Position numbers and translations under genes: made by a program
The notes under the pieces: generated by a model
Seen by the model: only the letters and a program-made list of their open reading frames with translations
Databases searched by the model: none
What the model was told of the DNA's origin: nothing
Assembly (NCBI RefSeq): GCF_963675165.1
Contig: NC_087385.1
Coordinates: 1,488,501-1,552,500 of the forward strand
Length of the DNA stretch: 64,000 bases
Direction of reading: 5' to 3'
Origin: Halichondria panicea
Lineage: Eukaryota > Porifera > Demospongiae > Suberitida > Halichondriidae
Part shown: piece after piece, positions 35,538-46,696 of the stretch
Position numbering within the stretch: position 1 is the first letter of the stretch
Layout: each line of letters opens with the position of its first letter

Positions 35538-36426
35538 CTAGTTACAGGCCGCTGGCACATTGCTGCCTGTGTAAGCACTGCAGATCTCTTTTACCATACC
35601 ATCACCCTCAGCATTGTTGTTATGCTGTAAGGAAATGAGACGCAATGTGATTACCATTTAATATTGTGTACAGCTAACCTCTCCATTGATGGTGATCCAG
35701 GGTGTGTACTTGTGAGGGGGGTTGAGTTGGTTAGTCACATTCGCAAACATCAGCTCAAGCCTGGCAAAACAATCACATACCGGTACATAATATCTATAGT
35801 AAAAGAATTACACTCCTACTCTTTTTTAAACTAAATATTCATGGATGCTATAACTTACTTGTGCCCCATGTCTCCAGATTGACAGGTGTTGATCTGGTCC
35901 CAGTCTAGCTTGGTCTCAGACGCACAACTCTCGGCTTTCTTGAGATCCTGTTTCTCCTTGTACTGGTCAATACAGTGCAAGAATGGCCAAAACTGCATCC
36001 TATGAAGGAACAATAATGAAACCTGGCAATGAATGCTCATCCTTTAGACAAATTCTGCCAATTTGAGTTAGTAATAACACACTGATCAGGGTAGTAGTTG
36101 AGGACACAGGCCATGACAGTGTTCATGACACACTCCATCTTTCCATGCTGACACTCAAATTTGCCATCGGTCATTAACCTTGCATTGCCCCAGGGGACAT
36201 AATACAGGGTGAAGATGTCGGGTACCTACATCAATAGAGCATGAGTTATTAGGTTAGAGCTATAGCTGCACACACTCACCTGCTCAAAAGCATCTGTCAG
36301 TGGTCCGTTGCTCAGCATGAGGCAATCAGGACAGAGTTGCTCAGAGTAGAATCCCACCACCACCTTGTCTGCTGAGGATGCAGAGGCAAGGCACAGAGCC
36401 AAGGCTACCAAGATAAGGGAGTACAT
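35538..36426 (-). CDS. GILT-type thiol reductase, copy B (CPDC active site)
   Basis: Five exons (36280-36426, 36083-36225, about 35861-36002, about 35679-35760, 35538-35624) parallel copy A. The signal peptide differs by one residue (CLASASSA). The active site reads CPDC within FYSEQLCPDC instead of CPYC. The signature CQHGKMECVMNTVMAC is unchanged. The C-terminus is three residues shorter because the AAG codon of copy A is TAG here. The exon-2 donor is GTGTGT rather than copy A's GTGAGT. Both cysteines of the motif are kept, so activity is plausible, possibly with altered redox potential. Confidence 0.9.
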
Positions 36427-36699
36427 CTTTGCTGCTGCAATGTTTACTATAGATGAATGTGTGGTTTGTACAACATCATGTGACAAATGAAATTAGCCAC
36501 AACTTACACCCCCTCAACTTGGCCAATTAACACAAACATGCACACTCTAATTTCAGTCTTATTGCAGATGTCCTGTACATTACGACCACTGTAGGCCGAC
36601 TAGCTTTACAAACCTCTTTAATCAAACCCTTGTCCAGTCATGCTGCAAAACTTTACAATGGAAGACCATGGCAGTCACAGACATTCCGTTGAAAAAACA

Positions 36700-37620
36700 C
36701 ATGCACCAACATTTCCATTCAAGGTGATCCAGGAGAGTTGGATAAGTCATGTGGCATACTGCAGCAAAATCCTGAAGCAAAACAATTCTAGTGTGTCACA
36801 ATGAACACATGCACATATCTACAGCAGTGCACGCACAATGTCCTTGCAGTACATGTATCGATTTGCAAACAATATAATAATAATTATACCTCTAGATTTG
36901 TTGCAGCATCTGGTACATTAGGATCGCTGTATCCCTTGCATAATTATATCTTCCACTGTGTTCATACTTTTTGATCCAGGGCTGGGGAACTGATGAGAGT
37001 TGGTAACATTTGCAAACCGCATCTGGACCATTGAACAGAAAAGGTTGAAACCCTTCACAGCTAGAATAATTATATAGCCAAAATGAAGGAAGACTCACTG
37101 GTGTTCTGATTTCAATCCTGACAGATGTGTTGATCTGTTCCCAGTTGTGAACTGATGGTGGTCTTATTGTCAGCTTTCTTGAGGTCTTGTGTGTGTGATG
37201 CACACGGGGCCGGAAATCTGGGGAAATGTTGCTTTGTTATGGGCAAAATTAATGGGCAACAAAGTCAATGGGCATTTTAACGAGCGCACCACTTGGGCTG
37301 TACGCTGTTATTTCAGCAAGTTTCAATGAAAGATTTCAACGAGCCTCATATCTTTGCATTGCCCCTGCAGACGTATTTCAGATTGAACATGTGACTGTCC
37401 AGTGTCGGGCGCGGGCACCTTCAACAGAGAATAGATTGTAGTAACATTGTGCATACGTACGTACGTACATGCATATAGCCATACCATAACCGGTCATAGC
37501 ATGCACAGGTGATCCATTGCTGCTCAGTCTGAGACAATTAGGGCAATGTTCAGTATAGAATCTCACCATCACTTTGTTTGAGGATGCAGGGGCAAGGCAC
37601 AGCTAGACAGCAGAAAACAG
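36700..37620 (-). pseudogene. Decayed GILT relics
   Basis: Matches to all GILT exons survive in order but broken: the signal-peptide/active-site exon near 37540-37610 (FYTEHCPNC), exon 2 near 37345-37395, exon 3 near 37115-37200 and exon 4 near 36965-37020. A second exon-4-like scrap near 36705-36765 suggests more than one relic. Frames are interrupted, and the CQHG signature was not found. Confidence 0.65.
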
Positions 37621-37827
37621 GAGTACATAAAAGAATCAAAAAGTGCAACACCCATTACACACCCCCTTGCGGGCATTGGTTAGCTGTAAAAAAATGACCT
37701 TTGACCCTTGCATGACCCAATTAATTAGTGATCATCGCCTTACTATATACTGTGATCGTGATCGAACTGCTGGATCAAACTACCACACCACCTTAGAACT
37801 ATTTATTTATTATCCCCAGCAAGCAGG

Positions 37828-40800
37828 ATGTTGCTCCAAGCTACTAGAAGTTTATTGAGACTCAGGTGAGCCTATAAAAGGGAGCATTTGGCAGTGAAAT
37901 ATTCAGAACTAAAAAACTACTTCATATAATTATCTTGATCAACACTATAAATCTTACAGAGTCTACCAACCAGCCAAGTTGAGAATGGCCACCATAGGAA
38001 GTCGATATCTTACCACAACAGGTGTGAGCATAAAGACCCTCTCGCCGGACATTCAGAGCTTTGTGGAAGTTCAGGCAAAGCTGTGCAAGCCGGACCAGAT
38101 CCACGTCTGTGATGGCAGTGAAGAGGAAAGCAAGGCCATCCTGGAGCACCTTATGAAGGACGGTCGCCTCGAGAAGCTACCAAAATATAACAACTGGTAA
38201 GTGGCTATGCTCTTATTAATACAACCTTTTGACTGTAACCACAGTATTTAACTGTACAATTAACTGTGTTCTGCGTTTAACTGTAAATAGCTGTATACTG
38301 CTTTATTACTCCCTAGCGACAGCACTTTGTTGTTACCGAGGGGTTACCTTAACTTGTGTGCAGATTATGAATACTATTACCAAAACACCTCATTGAAGCA
38401 TCCTTACTTTGATGTTGGTTCATCACCCCACTATAGTTTCCATGGAGTGTCCAACATTTTAGTGGTCTCATTTAAATGGTGTTAGTGTTTGAAAAGATCA
38501 AAGATTTTCTGTGGTATTCACAATGTAATTTGCATGTTTGCGTTGCCATGTCAAAAGAGTGCCCTGTTTAATGGAATGTATGTAGTCTATTAGTTGCATT
38601 TATAACTTACCCCTAGCTAGTCACGGTGGCGTTATTATGATCTCTTCCCACCCCACCCCAGCTACTACGCTCAGACCGCCCCCGCAGACACGGCTAGGGT
38701 GGAGAAGCAGACATTTGTGTGTACGAGTAAGAAGAGTGATGCTGTACCTGACACCAAGCCGGGGGTAGTCTCCACTCTGGGTAACTGGATGGACCCTCCC
38801 GAGATGGACAAGCAACTGGACGAGAAGTTTGATGGCTGCATGCAAGGTGAGCTATATAGTACTGTGGTTAGGACAGCATCATAGATATCGGTACAACCCT
38901 CCATTTTCACTTAAGTGAGTAGTGTACAGAGCCAAGAGTAGATATAGAGCCTATAGGTAGTCTCTGTTGTGTACAGAGCCAAGAGTAGATATAGAGCCTA
39001 TAGGTGGTCTCTGTTGTGTACAGAGCCAAGAGTAGATATAGAGCCTATAGGTGGTCTCTGTTGTGTAGACTCTAATGGTTGATATATGTTTTCTCTAAGA
39101 AAGTTTGCATTTCAAGTAAATTGATCTCTAATAGGGTGTATTTAGTTGCTATAGTTGCAATCTAAAGTTGCATTGTCACAGAGTATTTTATTAATTGTTC
39201 ACATGTGAAAATAATTGAGGTAATAATACAATAGCTGCTCGTTTCTAGGCTTCTTGGCATAATGAGAGGCAACTCATTTTCTTAGCCTGAATATTATTTT
39301 CACCACACGTTGACAGGAAACCGTTTGAGTAACGCAAACACAGCTAGATCATTTCCCTTCCCAGGATGTGCATTCCACCACCCTAACTCCACTAACTGCA
39401 CTAACTGCACCTTTTAAGTACCATCACATGATGTAATTGCATGGGTACTAAAGTTTAGTTCGTAATTGATAATTTCCTGTCAAGTTGGAGGTGTGCTAGG
39501 GGCATGTTGTGTGTGTGTGTCCATGTGACAGGATATGCATACTTGACTTGGCTTGTAATAGCATCAACACTTACCTATCAAATGTCATGAATTTCCTGTA
39601 CACTCATGATCTGAATGAATATGGTCAAGTTGAGAATACAATCATGCTAAAAATGTGCCCTATAACTGCTCAAGTGTACCCACATCAAAATAACTCTGTT
39701 TACTAAAATTTCCTGTGTTGGGGATTAGGCAAGACTTTGATGTGGTCTATTTGAGAATTATGTCCAGTGGCCTATAAAATGTGCTTGTTATAATAATAAT
39801 TATAATAGTAGTTATTGTGACTCTTAAAAGTGTAGAGATTATTGTTGCCTCGTCTCGTTCCCCTCAGGTCGCACCATGTACGTGATCCCGTACAGTATGG
39901 GTCCCATTGGCTCCCCCCTCTCCAAGATCGGTATACAGCTCACCGACTCCGAGTACGTAGTGGCTTCGATGAACGTCATGACACGAATCGGGAAAAAGGT
40001 AATCGACACCCTCGGAAAAGACGAGTTTGTGAAGTGCGTTCACTCTGTGGGTTACCCTTTGAAGTCTGGAGAGAAGGATGTGCCATGGCCCTGCAATCCT
40101 GGCAAGCTTGCCGTGGTTCAGTATCCAGAGAGAAATGAGATCCGATCGTTTGGGAGTGGATATGGTGGAAACTCGTTGCTGGGGAAGAAGTGTTTTGCTC
40201 TGAGAATTGCCTCCACCATTGCCAAGAGAGAAGGATGGCTGGCAGAGCATATGCTGGTGAGTAGAACACACACACACTACATACTGGTGTAAATAAAGTA
40301 TATTTGTGTTGAGTTCGGCCCTGGAGGTTCCGTGGTCAATTATGGCTTCCTTTATGTGGTTAACAAGTATGAAGTTTCAGGGTCAGTTTGTTACACTACA
40401 GTACAGTGTAGTACATGTGCAGGTTATTTGTATCTTGCTGCAGTTCAGAGTTGGGTTCAAGGTTTTGTGATTTCTCATTTTGCTGTGTCAGCATGCATAG
40501 CTTTTACATTTATTGCTGTTTTAATATAATTATTACCCTTATTATCACCCTCCCCTCTCCAGATCCTTGCCTTGACGAACCCTGAAGGCAAGAAGCGCTA
40601 CATTGCCGGTGCTTTCCCCAGTGCCTGTGGCAAGACCAACCTCGCCATGCTCACCCCTACCATCCCCGGCTGGAAGGCGGAGTGTGTAGGAGATGACATC
40701 GCTTGGATGAGATTCGACGACGATGGGAAACTGCGTGCTATCAATCCAGAGTACGGTTTTTTCGGTGTGGCTCCTGGTACAAACAAAAAGTCAAACCCGA

Positions 40801-41651
40801 ATGCAATGAAGACTGTATTCCATAACACTGTCTTCACGAATACTGCCAAGACTAGCGACGGTGGTGTATGGTGGGAAGGTATGGAAGCTTGTGCTAATGA
40901 TGTCAAAGTCACCACATGGCAAGGCAAAGAAAACTGGCAAGACCTTTCACCAGAAGAGAGAAGAGATACACCGGCTGCTCACCCAAATTCTCGTTTCTGT
41001 GCTCCCATAAAACAGTACCCCCTTCTTGACGAAAATTGGGAGAGCCCTGATGGAGTACCAATTGACGCCATTTTCTTTGGTGGGAGACGACCCGATACTA
41101 TCCCTCTCATCTATGAATCCTCCTCCTGGACACACGGAGTTTTTGTTGGTGCTCAAATGAAATCCGAAGCTACAGCTGCTGCTGCCGATATGAAATCAAA
41201 GTCTGTTCTTCACGATCCATTTGCAATGAGACCATTCTTTGGCTACAGTTTCGTACAGTATCTCGAACATTGGCTGAGTCTTCAAGATCGCCCTGGGGCC
41301 AAGCTACCCAAAATCTTCCACGTAAACTGGTTCCGAAAAGATAGCAATGGAAAATTCATCTGGCCTGGTTTTGGTGAAAATCTTCGAGTAATTGACTGGG
41401 CACTCAGAAGATGTGATGGTGAGGATATTGCTGACCCATCCCCCCTAGGCCTGATTCCAAAACCCGGCACACTCAACGTAGACGAGCTTTCTGGCGTCGA
41501 CATGGAAGCACTTTTTAAGCAAAACAAGACCGAACTTGAGGAAGATGTTAAAGACACTCAAATGTACTTTGATCGAGAGTTGCCGGGTCAGTTGCCTGCT
41601 CCTCTTCAAGCTGAGCTTGATGCTCTAAAGGATAGAATCTCGAAAATGTGA
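37828..41651 (+). CDS. Phosphoenolpyruvate carboxykinase, GTP type
   Basis: Exons 37828-37865, 37960-38196, 38662-38846, 39868-40256 and 40563-41651 join to 645 residues. The enzyme converts oxaloacetate + GTP to PEP, CO2 and GDP. Visible motifs: [19 protein letters not shown], the P-loop with active-site cysteine [12 protein letters not shown], and GDDIAWM. The start at 37828 gives an N-terminus rich in R, L, S and T without acids ([20 protein letters not shown]), typical of a mitochondrial presequence. An internal ATG at 37984 in exon 2 could give a cytosolic form. The final 1,089-nt exon is uninterrupted. The five-exon structure is clear and no lesion was seen. Confidence 0.96.
38923..39063. 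repeat. 47-bp tandem repeat, 3 copies, intronic
   Basis: The unit gtgtacagagccaagagtag (then atatagagcctataggtggtctctgtt) repeats three times with one base difference, in the PEPCK intron after the exon ending 38846. Confidence 0.92.
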
Positions 41652-41837
41652 CTGACATAAACTCAGATCTAGTTCTATAGGGTGTGGTCATAGTTAGTCT
41701 GGACATTGTGCACTTTCTCTTGTATAACTGCACATCCATTAAATTATTTTATATTGAGTATAATTATAAAACTACTTGTTATCGTGTTGAGAGCACAACC
41801 AGTGCATGATTTGCAGGTTATCATTAATATGGAGTTA

Positions 41838-42189
41838 GGCCCTGATAAATTATGCTCGGAATAATTTTAGCATAATAGGTGTCTAAAGAATAATTGGGCA
41901 TCAAAAAATTAATGTCCATTTTTGGTAAAGATCATTACATTAAGTTTTGCATAATGATGTTTTCATGGCAAAAAGTTTCTCTTTGATCCTTCACCTATGG
42001 TTCAATTTAGCGAGATAACACTAATTATGTCTTGAGTCAGTTGTGTTGTATTTATTTCTATGTCTTAATTTTATTATGTCACATTTTTTGGGAAAATCAG
42101 AGAATAATCGGATTTTTTATGAGAATATTCATAGGCACATTTTTCAGAATAGAATAATGGGTGAAAAAAAAGCATAATTTATCAGGGCC
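41838..42189. mobile_element. 352-bp MITE with GGCCCTGATAAATTATGC ends
   Basis: The left terminus GGCCCTGATAAATTATGC is matched by its reverse complement at the right end. It fills much of the spacer between the PEPCK stop and the first P450 gene. The interior is AT-rich, without coding. Target duplication not clear. Confidence 0.7.
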
Positions 42190-42484
42190 TATTAATGGTA
42201 CAGTCATACATGGTAATTAGTAGTCAAATTAATTATAGAGCAAACTGCTTGCATGGCCCGGCCTATTGTCATCGTAATTATAGTTGATTGGGATAATTTT
42301 GTGATATGGTGTTTTCATGCATGGATATGAATTAACGAATCAGTAAAAGAATCATTATAATTATTAAAACAAAATTACTATAGGATACAGCATGTGAAAG
42401 CCACTAAAATTCTATGAATTAACGAATGAGTAATTATTATCAAATAATCAGAAAAACTTCGTAACATGGGTATTATAAAGACTG

Positions 42485-45400
42485 TCACAGTGATCTCTCC
42501 TTAATAGTAATGGGGATGGGTTTGGTTGGCCTGAGACCTGTTCCCTGAAACAGAGCAATGGAGTCTTGGTCAGTGGAGAGGGTGAATCTGGGGATGAGCT
42601 TGGTGAGGAGGACATATATCTCCAGCTCAGCTAAACGACGCCCTGTGAATGACTAAACGTTAGTAACAATGGCTGTATATATATGCAGGCAGCACATTAC
42701 CATAGCATGCTCTCTGTCCGAACCCAAAGGGTAGAGAGATAAACGGATGAATAGAGTCCTCCTTGTTCTTCTTATTCCACCTCTCAGGAATGAACTTATC
42801 TGGCTCATCAAAGTAGTCCGTACTGCGTGACATTAATGCATTGGTGGCAAATACCATAGTCTGCAAAAGAATAAGTATAATGAGCAGTTAGTCAGTTTGA
42901 TTGTTAGGGATAGGAGGCAAAATACTTAAACCTCAAATTTAAGGGGGGCACCATGAATTAAATTACAGAACATTAGTACAGCTGTTGATAAGGATTAAAT
43001 CAAATATTTTGACGGGACCATAATTTGACATTTTCGGCCTTGGACCATAGTGCCATGGTACAATAGAACCTCGATTATCCGGACACCTTGATTCCAGAGG
43101 CAGGTCAGATAACCGGATAATCGAATGGATAAACAACGCCTTGATCCACCCATTTATTAATAAGGCCACTCCAACTAAAATTTAGTTTCCCGCCTCATGC
43201 AAATGAGGGAGCGAGGGCATCCAAGGGGGGGAGCCAAACGTCCCCCCTCTAAATTTGCTCATGAAATTAACCTTGATTGTATACAGATTTATCACAATTT
43301 TCTTACTGTTGCCATAATTCGCAACAAACCACAGATTGAAATTCAATTGTGATAATCAACACTATACTACTACAGTGGAACCCCTCTATAACAGACACCT
43401 TTGGGAACAATGTTTTGGCCTTTATACAGAGGTGGCCTTTGTTGAGAGGTTGTTTTGTACACAAACTGGGACCTGGGTGCCTGGCCGTTATGTAACTAAC
43501 CTTTATTCAGAGGTGGTTGTTAACAGAGGTTCCACTGTATATACTGTACAATCTTACCCCAGCAGGAACTTCATATCCACTGATGACACCATCCAATTGA
43601 ATCTGTCGAATGTTACTTTGTATAGCGGGATACATTCTGAGGGTCTCCTTGAGACAGTAGCGGACGAGGGGGATGTTCTGTAAGTCCACCCAGGATGGAT
43701 TGACCTTGTCACCAAGAACAGTCCTGATCTCAGCACACAGTTGGTCTTGCAGTGCTGGTTGCTTGGCAAGCTCATACAGAAGGAATGTACTGCTGTTCTT
43801 GGTCTAAATAAAGGAAGAATAATGATAGAGGCAAGAGATGTGTAAAAAAGGGTGTATATTAATTTCAGACCGAAAACTTGACAGGCTGATCAAACAGATT
43901 AGCAACAGCTTAAGGACAATAACAGTTTCTATACAACATACAGTTTAATAACTAGTTACACAGTGTCATGCACCTACCGTATCTAAACCAGCAGAGAGAA
44001 AGTCACAAGCCTGAGTGAGAGCATCCTCTGGTTCTAGCTTCCCTTCAATGAGCCACTGCTCCAGAATCCCCACGGCCCTCGTCTCATCCACCACACCCCT
44101 CGCTATGTCCTCACTCAGAGCAACCACCTTCTTCTCCATTATCTGCTTCCCTAAATAATAGAAATAGAATTTACTAAACATACACATTCACCATTTAAGG
44201 CATGCATTGTAAAATAATGATCTGTACGGTTTTCTTACCCAACTCTCGCATTCGTCGTGTAGCTTGAATAAACTTCCGGTATGCTAGCGAGGGAAAGTAA
44301 TCATAAATGGGTAAGGGTTTCAGCAAACTGATTTGTTTGATGAACTCTAAGCCTGCTACGATGAACTCCTGATGAATGGGGTCTGTTGTGTTATACACAT
44401 CGATATTCTCTCCAAACACAAAGCAGGCAGTATCTGTAGAGGAGAAATAGCTAGAATGAAATGGACAATCGAATGGGAAGACCTCATGCTGTGGAAATAG
44501 CTGAAGACCATCACAAAATAATATAATGTATGTGACAAAGGAACTGCTGCACCTGCATGGTAATTTCACACTACGTACCGTATAGCAACTAATTTTTGTG
44601 GGGTAAATATTCTTTATATTCGTGGGCAAGCTGATCTCTACGAAAGTTTTCCCACGAAAACGTGGGCGTGGTTTACTGGAACGCATGCAAATGCAGTAGG
44701 CAATGAAGTCGAAAAAATATTACTCGAAAATCACCATTTTCGTTGAATAAATTTTTTACCCCACGAAAATTACTTGTTGTACAGGTGCCACCTGGTGTAA
44801 AAATTGCTTATCTATATGAGCACATGAGGAGATTATTCATTGTACGTACTTAAATGATATTCACTATTATTACATGTATAGATCAACCCGATATCAGCCA
44901 CACATATACAGAGCACTTAGCACATAATTATTACAAACAAGGAAATGCGGTTAGATGATAGTGAATCTGCAATACTCATGTGCTCCTGCTATTATGCATG
45001 AGTTTTTTACTTTGGAAAGCCCACTTGGTGATGAGATGCATCACATCCTCAATGCGGCCATTATTCTCGGAGGACATCTTCGTCATTTGGTTCAGGAGGT
45101 CATCAGTGGCGTCACACACAGGGGGAGTGAGGTTACCAACCCTCCTGGGGATCACTTGCTTACTCGTAGCCGAACGAATTCTCTTCCAGTCCTCCTCGTG
45201 GCTGCAGGTATAACCTTAAATTTCAAAGACAAAATAGTGTACTTACGCGAACACCATGGGGGACGGCCAGTTATTCATTTTGTGAATGTTGTTGATTGTG
45301 CTTTCATAATAGTAATTGCGTGATGGGTACTTCCCTTCGGCTTTGAACATTTCTTGAACTGCATCGGGTTCATTGGCAAACACAAGCCATTGATTACCTG

Positions 45401-46523
45401 AGAAAATAAACAGCTATTTAGATCAGCTTAAAAAAATTAATAAAAAAAATTAAAAAATTTATATATACCGTATATCTTCTAATTTATCGGACAGCAAAAA
45501 ATAATTATTTTGGAAATTGTCCGGGTATAATTGAAACAGATTTTTATACAGCATGCGAAGTGTCCGGAATAATTAGAACAAGCAAGCAGCTGCATGCGAG
45601 CTAGCTAAGTTTAATAGACCAGTGTGCGACTGAATAGTTGCACTAGCTATCTAAAACTAGCTACTTAAAGCTATCTAACTGCAGCACTCTAAGTCTTGTC
45701 TTACTTGCCGTCTGTGAATGGTGAATGTAACTCAATTTTTCAAAGTATTGTCCGGATATTTAGAACAAATGTAATAATAAAGCACTGGAGTGTCCGTTGT
45801 ATTAGAACAACGAAAATTGCCCAAAAGAGTGTCCGGGGTAATTAGAAGTGTCCGATAAATTAGAAGATATACGGTACTATATACTCACCCACTGACTTTA
45901 GTTTTACAATCGAGCCATGTTTGGTATGGATTTCATGAAACACTGACTCTTTTCCGACTTTTCCGTTAATTAACTTTGCTAGCATGCCAACCACACCAAT
46001 AAAAGGCCAGCCACTGTCCCCTGTGAGCAAATGGAACACATGCATGCAACTTGACTAGATCTATCTCTATAAAGTTTTATTTTAGGCCACTCCAAGTGAC
46101 ACTCTGGTTTCTGGTCCTGAAGTTTTTCTAATTGCATGCGGGCGGGCGGCTTTTCTCATTATGTCATTATCAATTTCACCTTATGAATCTCATTATTTTG
46201 CAAATGAATATCATTATCACACTATTTTGTACCGCATGACCATTATGCGCATGCGTAGTAGAAATAATGGGATAGAAATCCAATAATGAGATAGAAATCC
46301 AAGAATAAAATCTGATGCGGGCGGTGGACCAGAAACCAGAGTATCACTTGGAGTGGCCTTATAAAAAGTAAATCTATATAGATCTACCTGGCATATCAGA
46401 GAATGGTCTTGGAGCCTGATCATCAGAGCTAGGTATTGCTGTTGTGCTCTTTGAAGCAGTTATCAGTCGTTGGATTGTGTTAAAACGCCCAAGGACATTC
46501 GAATACTTCATCAGAAACGCCAT
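42485..46523 (-). CDS. Cytochrome P450, mitochondrial clan, copy 1 (intact)
   Basis: Nine exons: 46388-46523, 45889-46020, 45247-45397, 45011-45201, 44239-44433, 43978-44150, 43558-43803, 42701-42860 and 42485-42642. The heme-binding loop is FGFGQRACYG, with the ExxR helix KETLR, the I-helix AGLDTT and PERW. The N-terminus (MAFLMKYSNVLGRFNTIQRL) is basic and amphipathic rather than a membrane anchor, so the protein is likely imported into mitochondria, as in the CYP11/24/27 group. Substrate cannot be told; family members hydroxylate sterols and related lipids with adrenodoxin as electron donor. Introns carry at least four transposon insertions. Confidence 0.92.
43058..43130. mobile_element. 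Solo pogo-type terminal repeat
   Basis: AATAGAACCTCGATTATCCG followed by an inverted GGATAATCGA. This is the style of pogo-family termini. It is only a fragment, in the P450 copy 1 last-but-one intron. Confidence 0.45.
43373..43537. mobile_element. 165-bp pogo/Tc1-type MITE in a P450 intron
   Basis: CAGTGGAACCCCTCTATAAC at the left and AGAGGTTCCACTG at the right, each flanked by TA. Its end lies 20 bp from the splice donor of exon 43558-43803. Confidence 0.75.
44577..44786. mobile_element. 210-bp MITE with TTTTxGTGGGGTAAA arms
   Basis: The left arm ACCGTATAGCAACTAATTTT, continuing TGTGGGGTAAA, pairs with the right arm, whose complement reads ACCTGTACAACAAGTAATTTT then CGTGGGGTAAA. It lies in the P450 copy 1 intron between exons 44239-44433 and 45011-45201. 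Confidence 0.65.
45466..45876. mobile_element. 411-bp MITE with perfect 28-bp ends
   Basis: The ends TACCGTATATCTTCTAATTT ATCGGACA are perfect reverse complements, with outer TA bases compatible with a TA target site. The interior repeats GTCCGG...TTAGAACA several times. The right end is 12 bp from the splice donor of P450 exon 45889-46020. Confidence 0.85.
46085..46358. mobile_element. 274-bp Harbinger-like MITE
   Basis: The ends GGCCACTCCAAGTGAxACTC pair with each other (one mismatch), continuing TGGTTTCTGGTCC. TTA flanks both sides, the usual PIF/Harbinger target duplication. It lies in the first intron of P450 copy 1. Confidence 0.75.
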
Positions 46524-46696
46524 CTTTTTCGAACAAAATTGTTACATGTAGACCATAAACAATGGTTACGTTTTTACATGATATTATGAGTTATGAATAA
46601 GTTATTTCAGGTGGGAGGAGCTCATTTTCACTGGGAAACCAGACCCGCCCATGCACAACATTAAAATTTAGGAGCAAAATAATATTATTTTTAATG

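Noticed and set aside
37828-41651. Bacterial contamination as source of the PEPCK gene
   Set aside because: It has four introns with normal GT-AG ends and the same flanking repeat types as the rest of the window.
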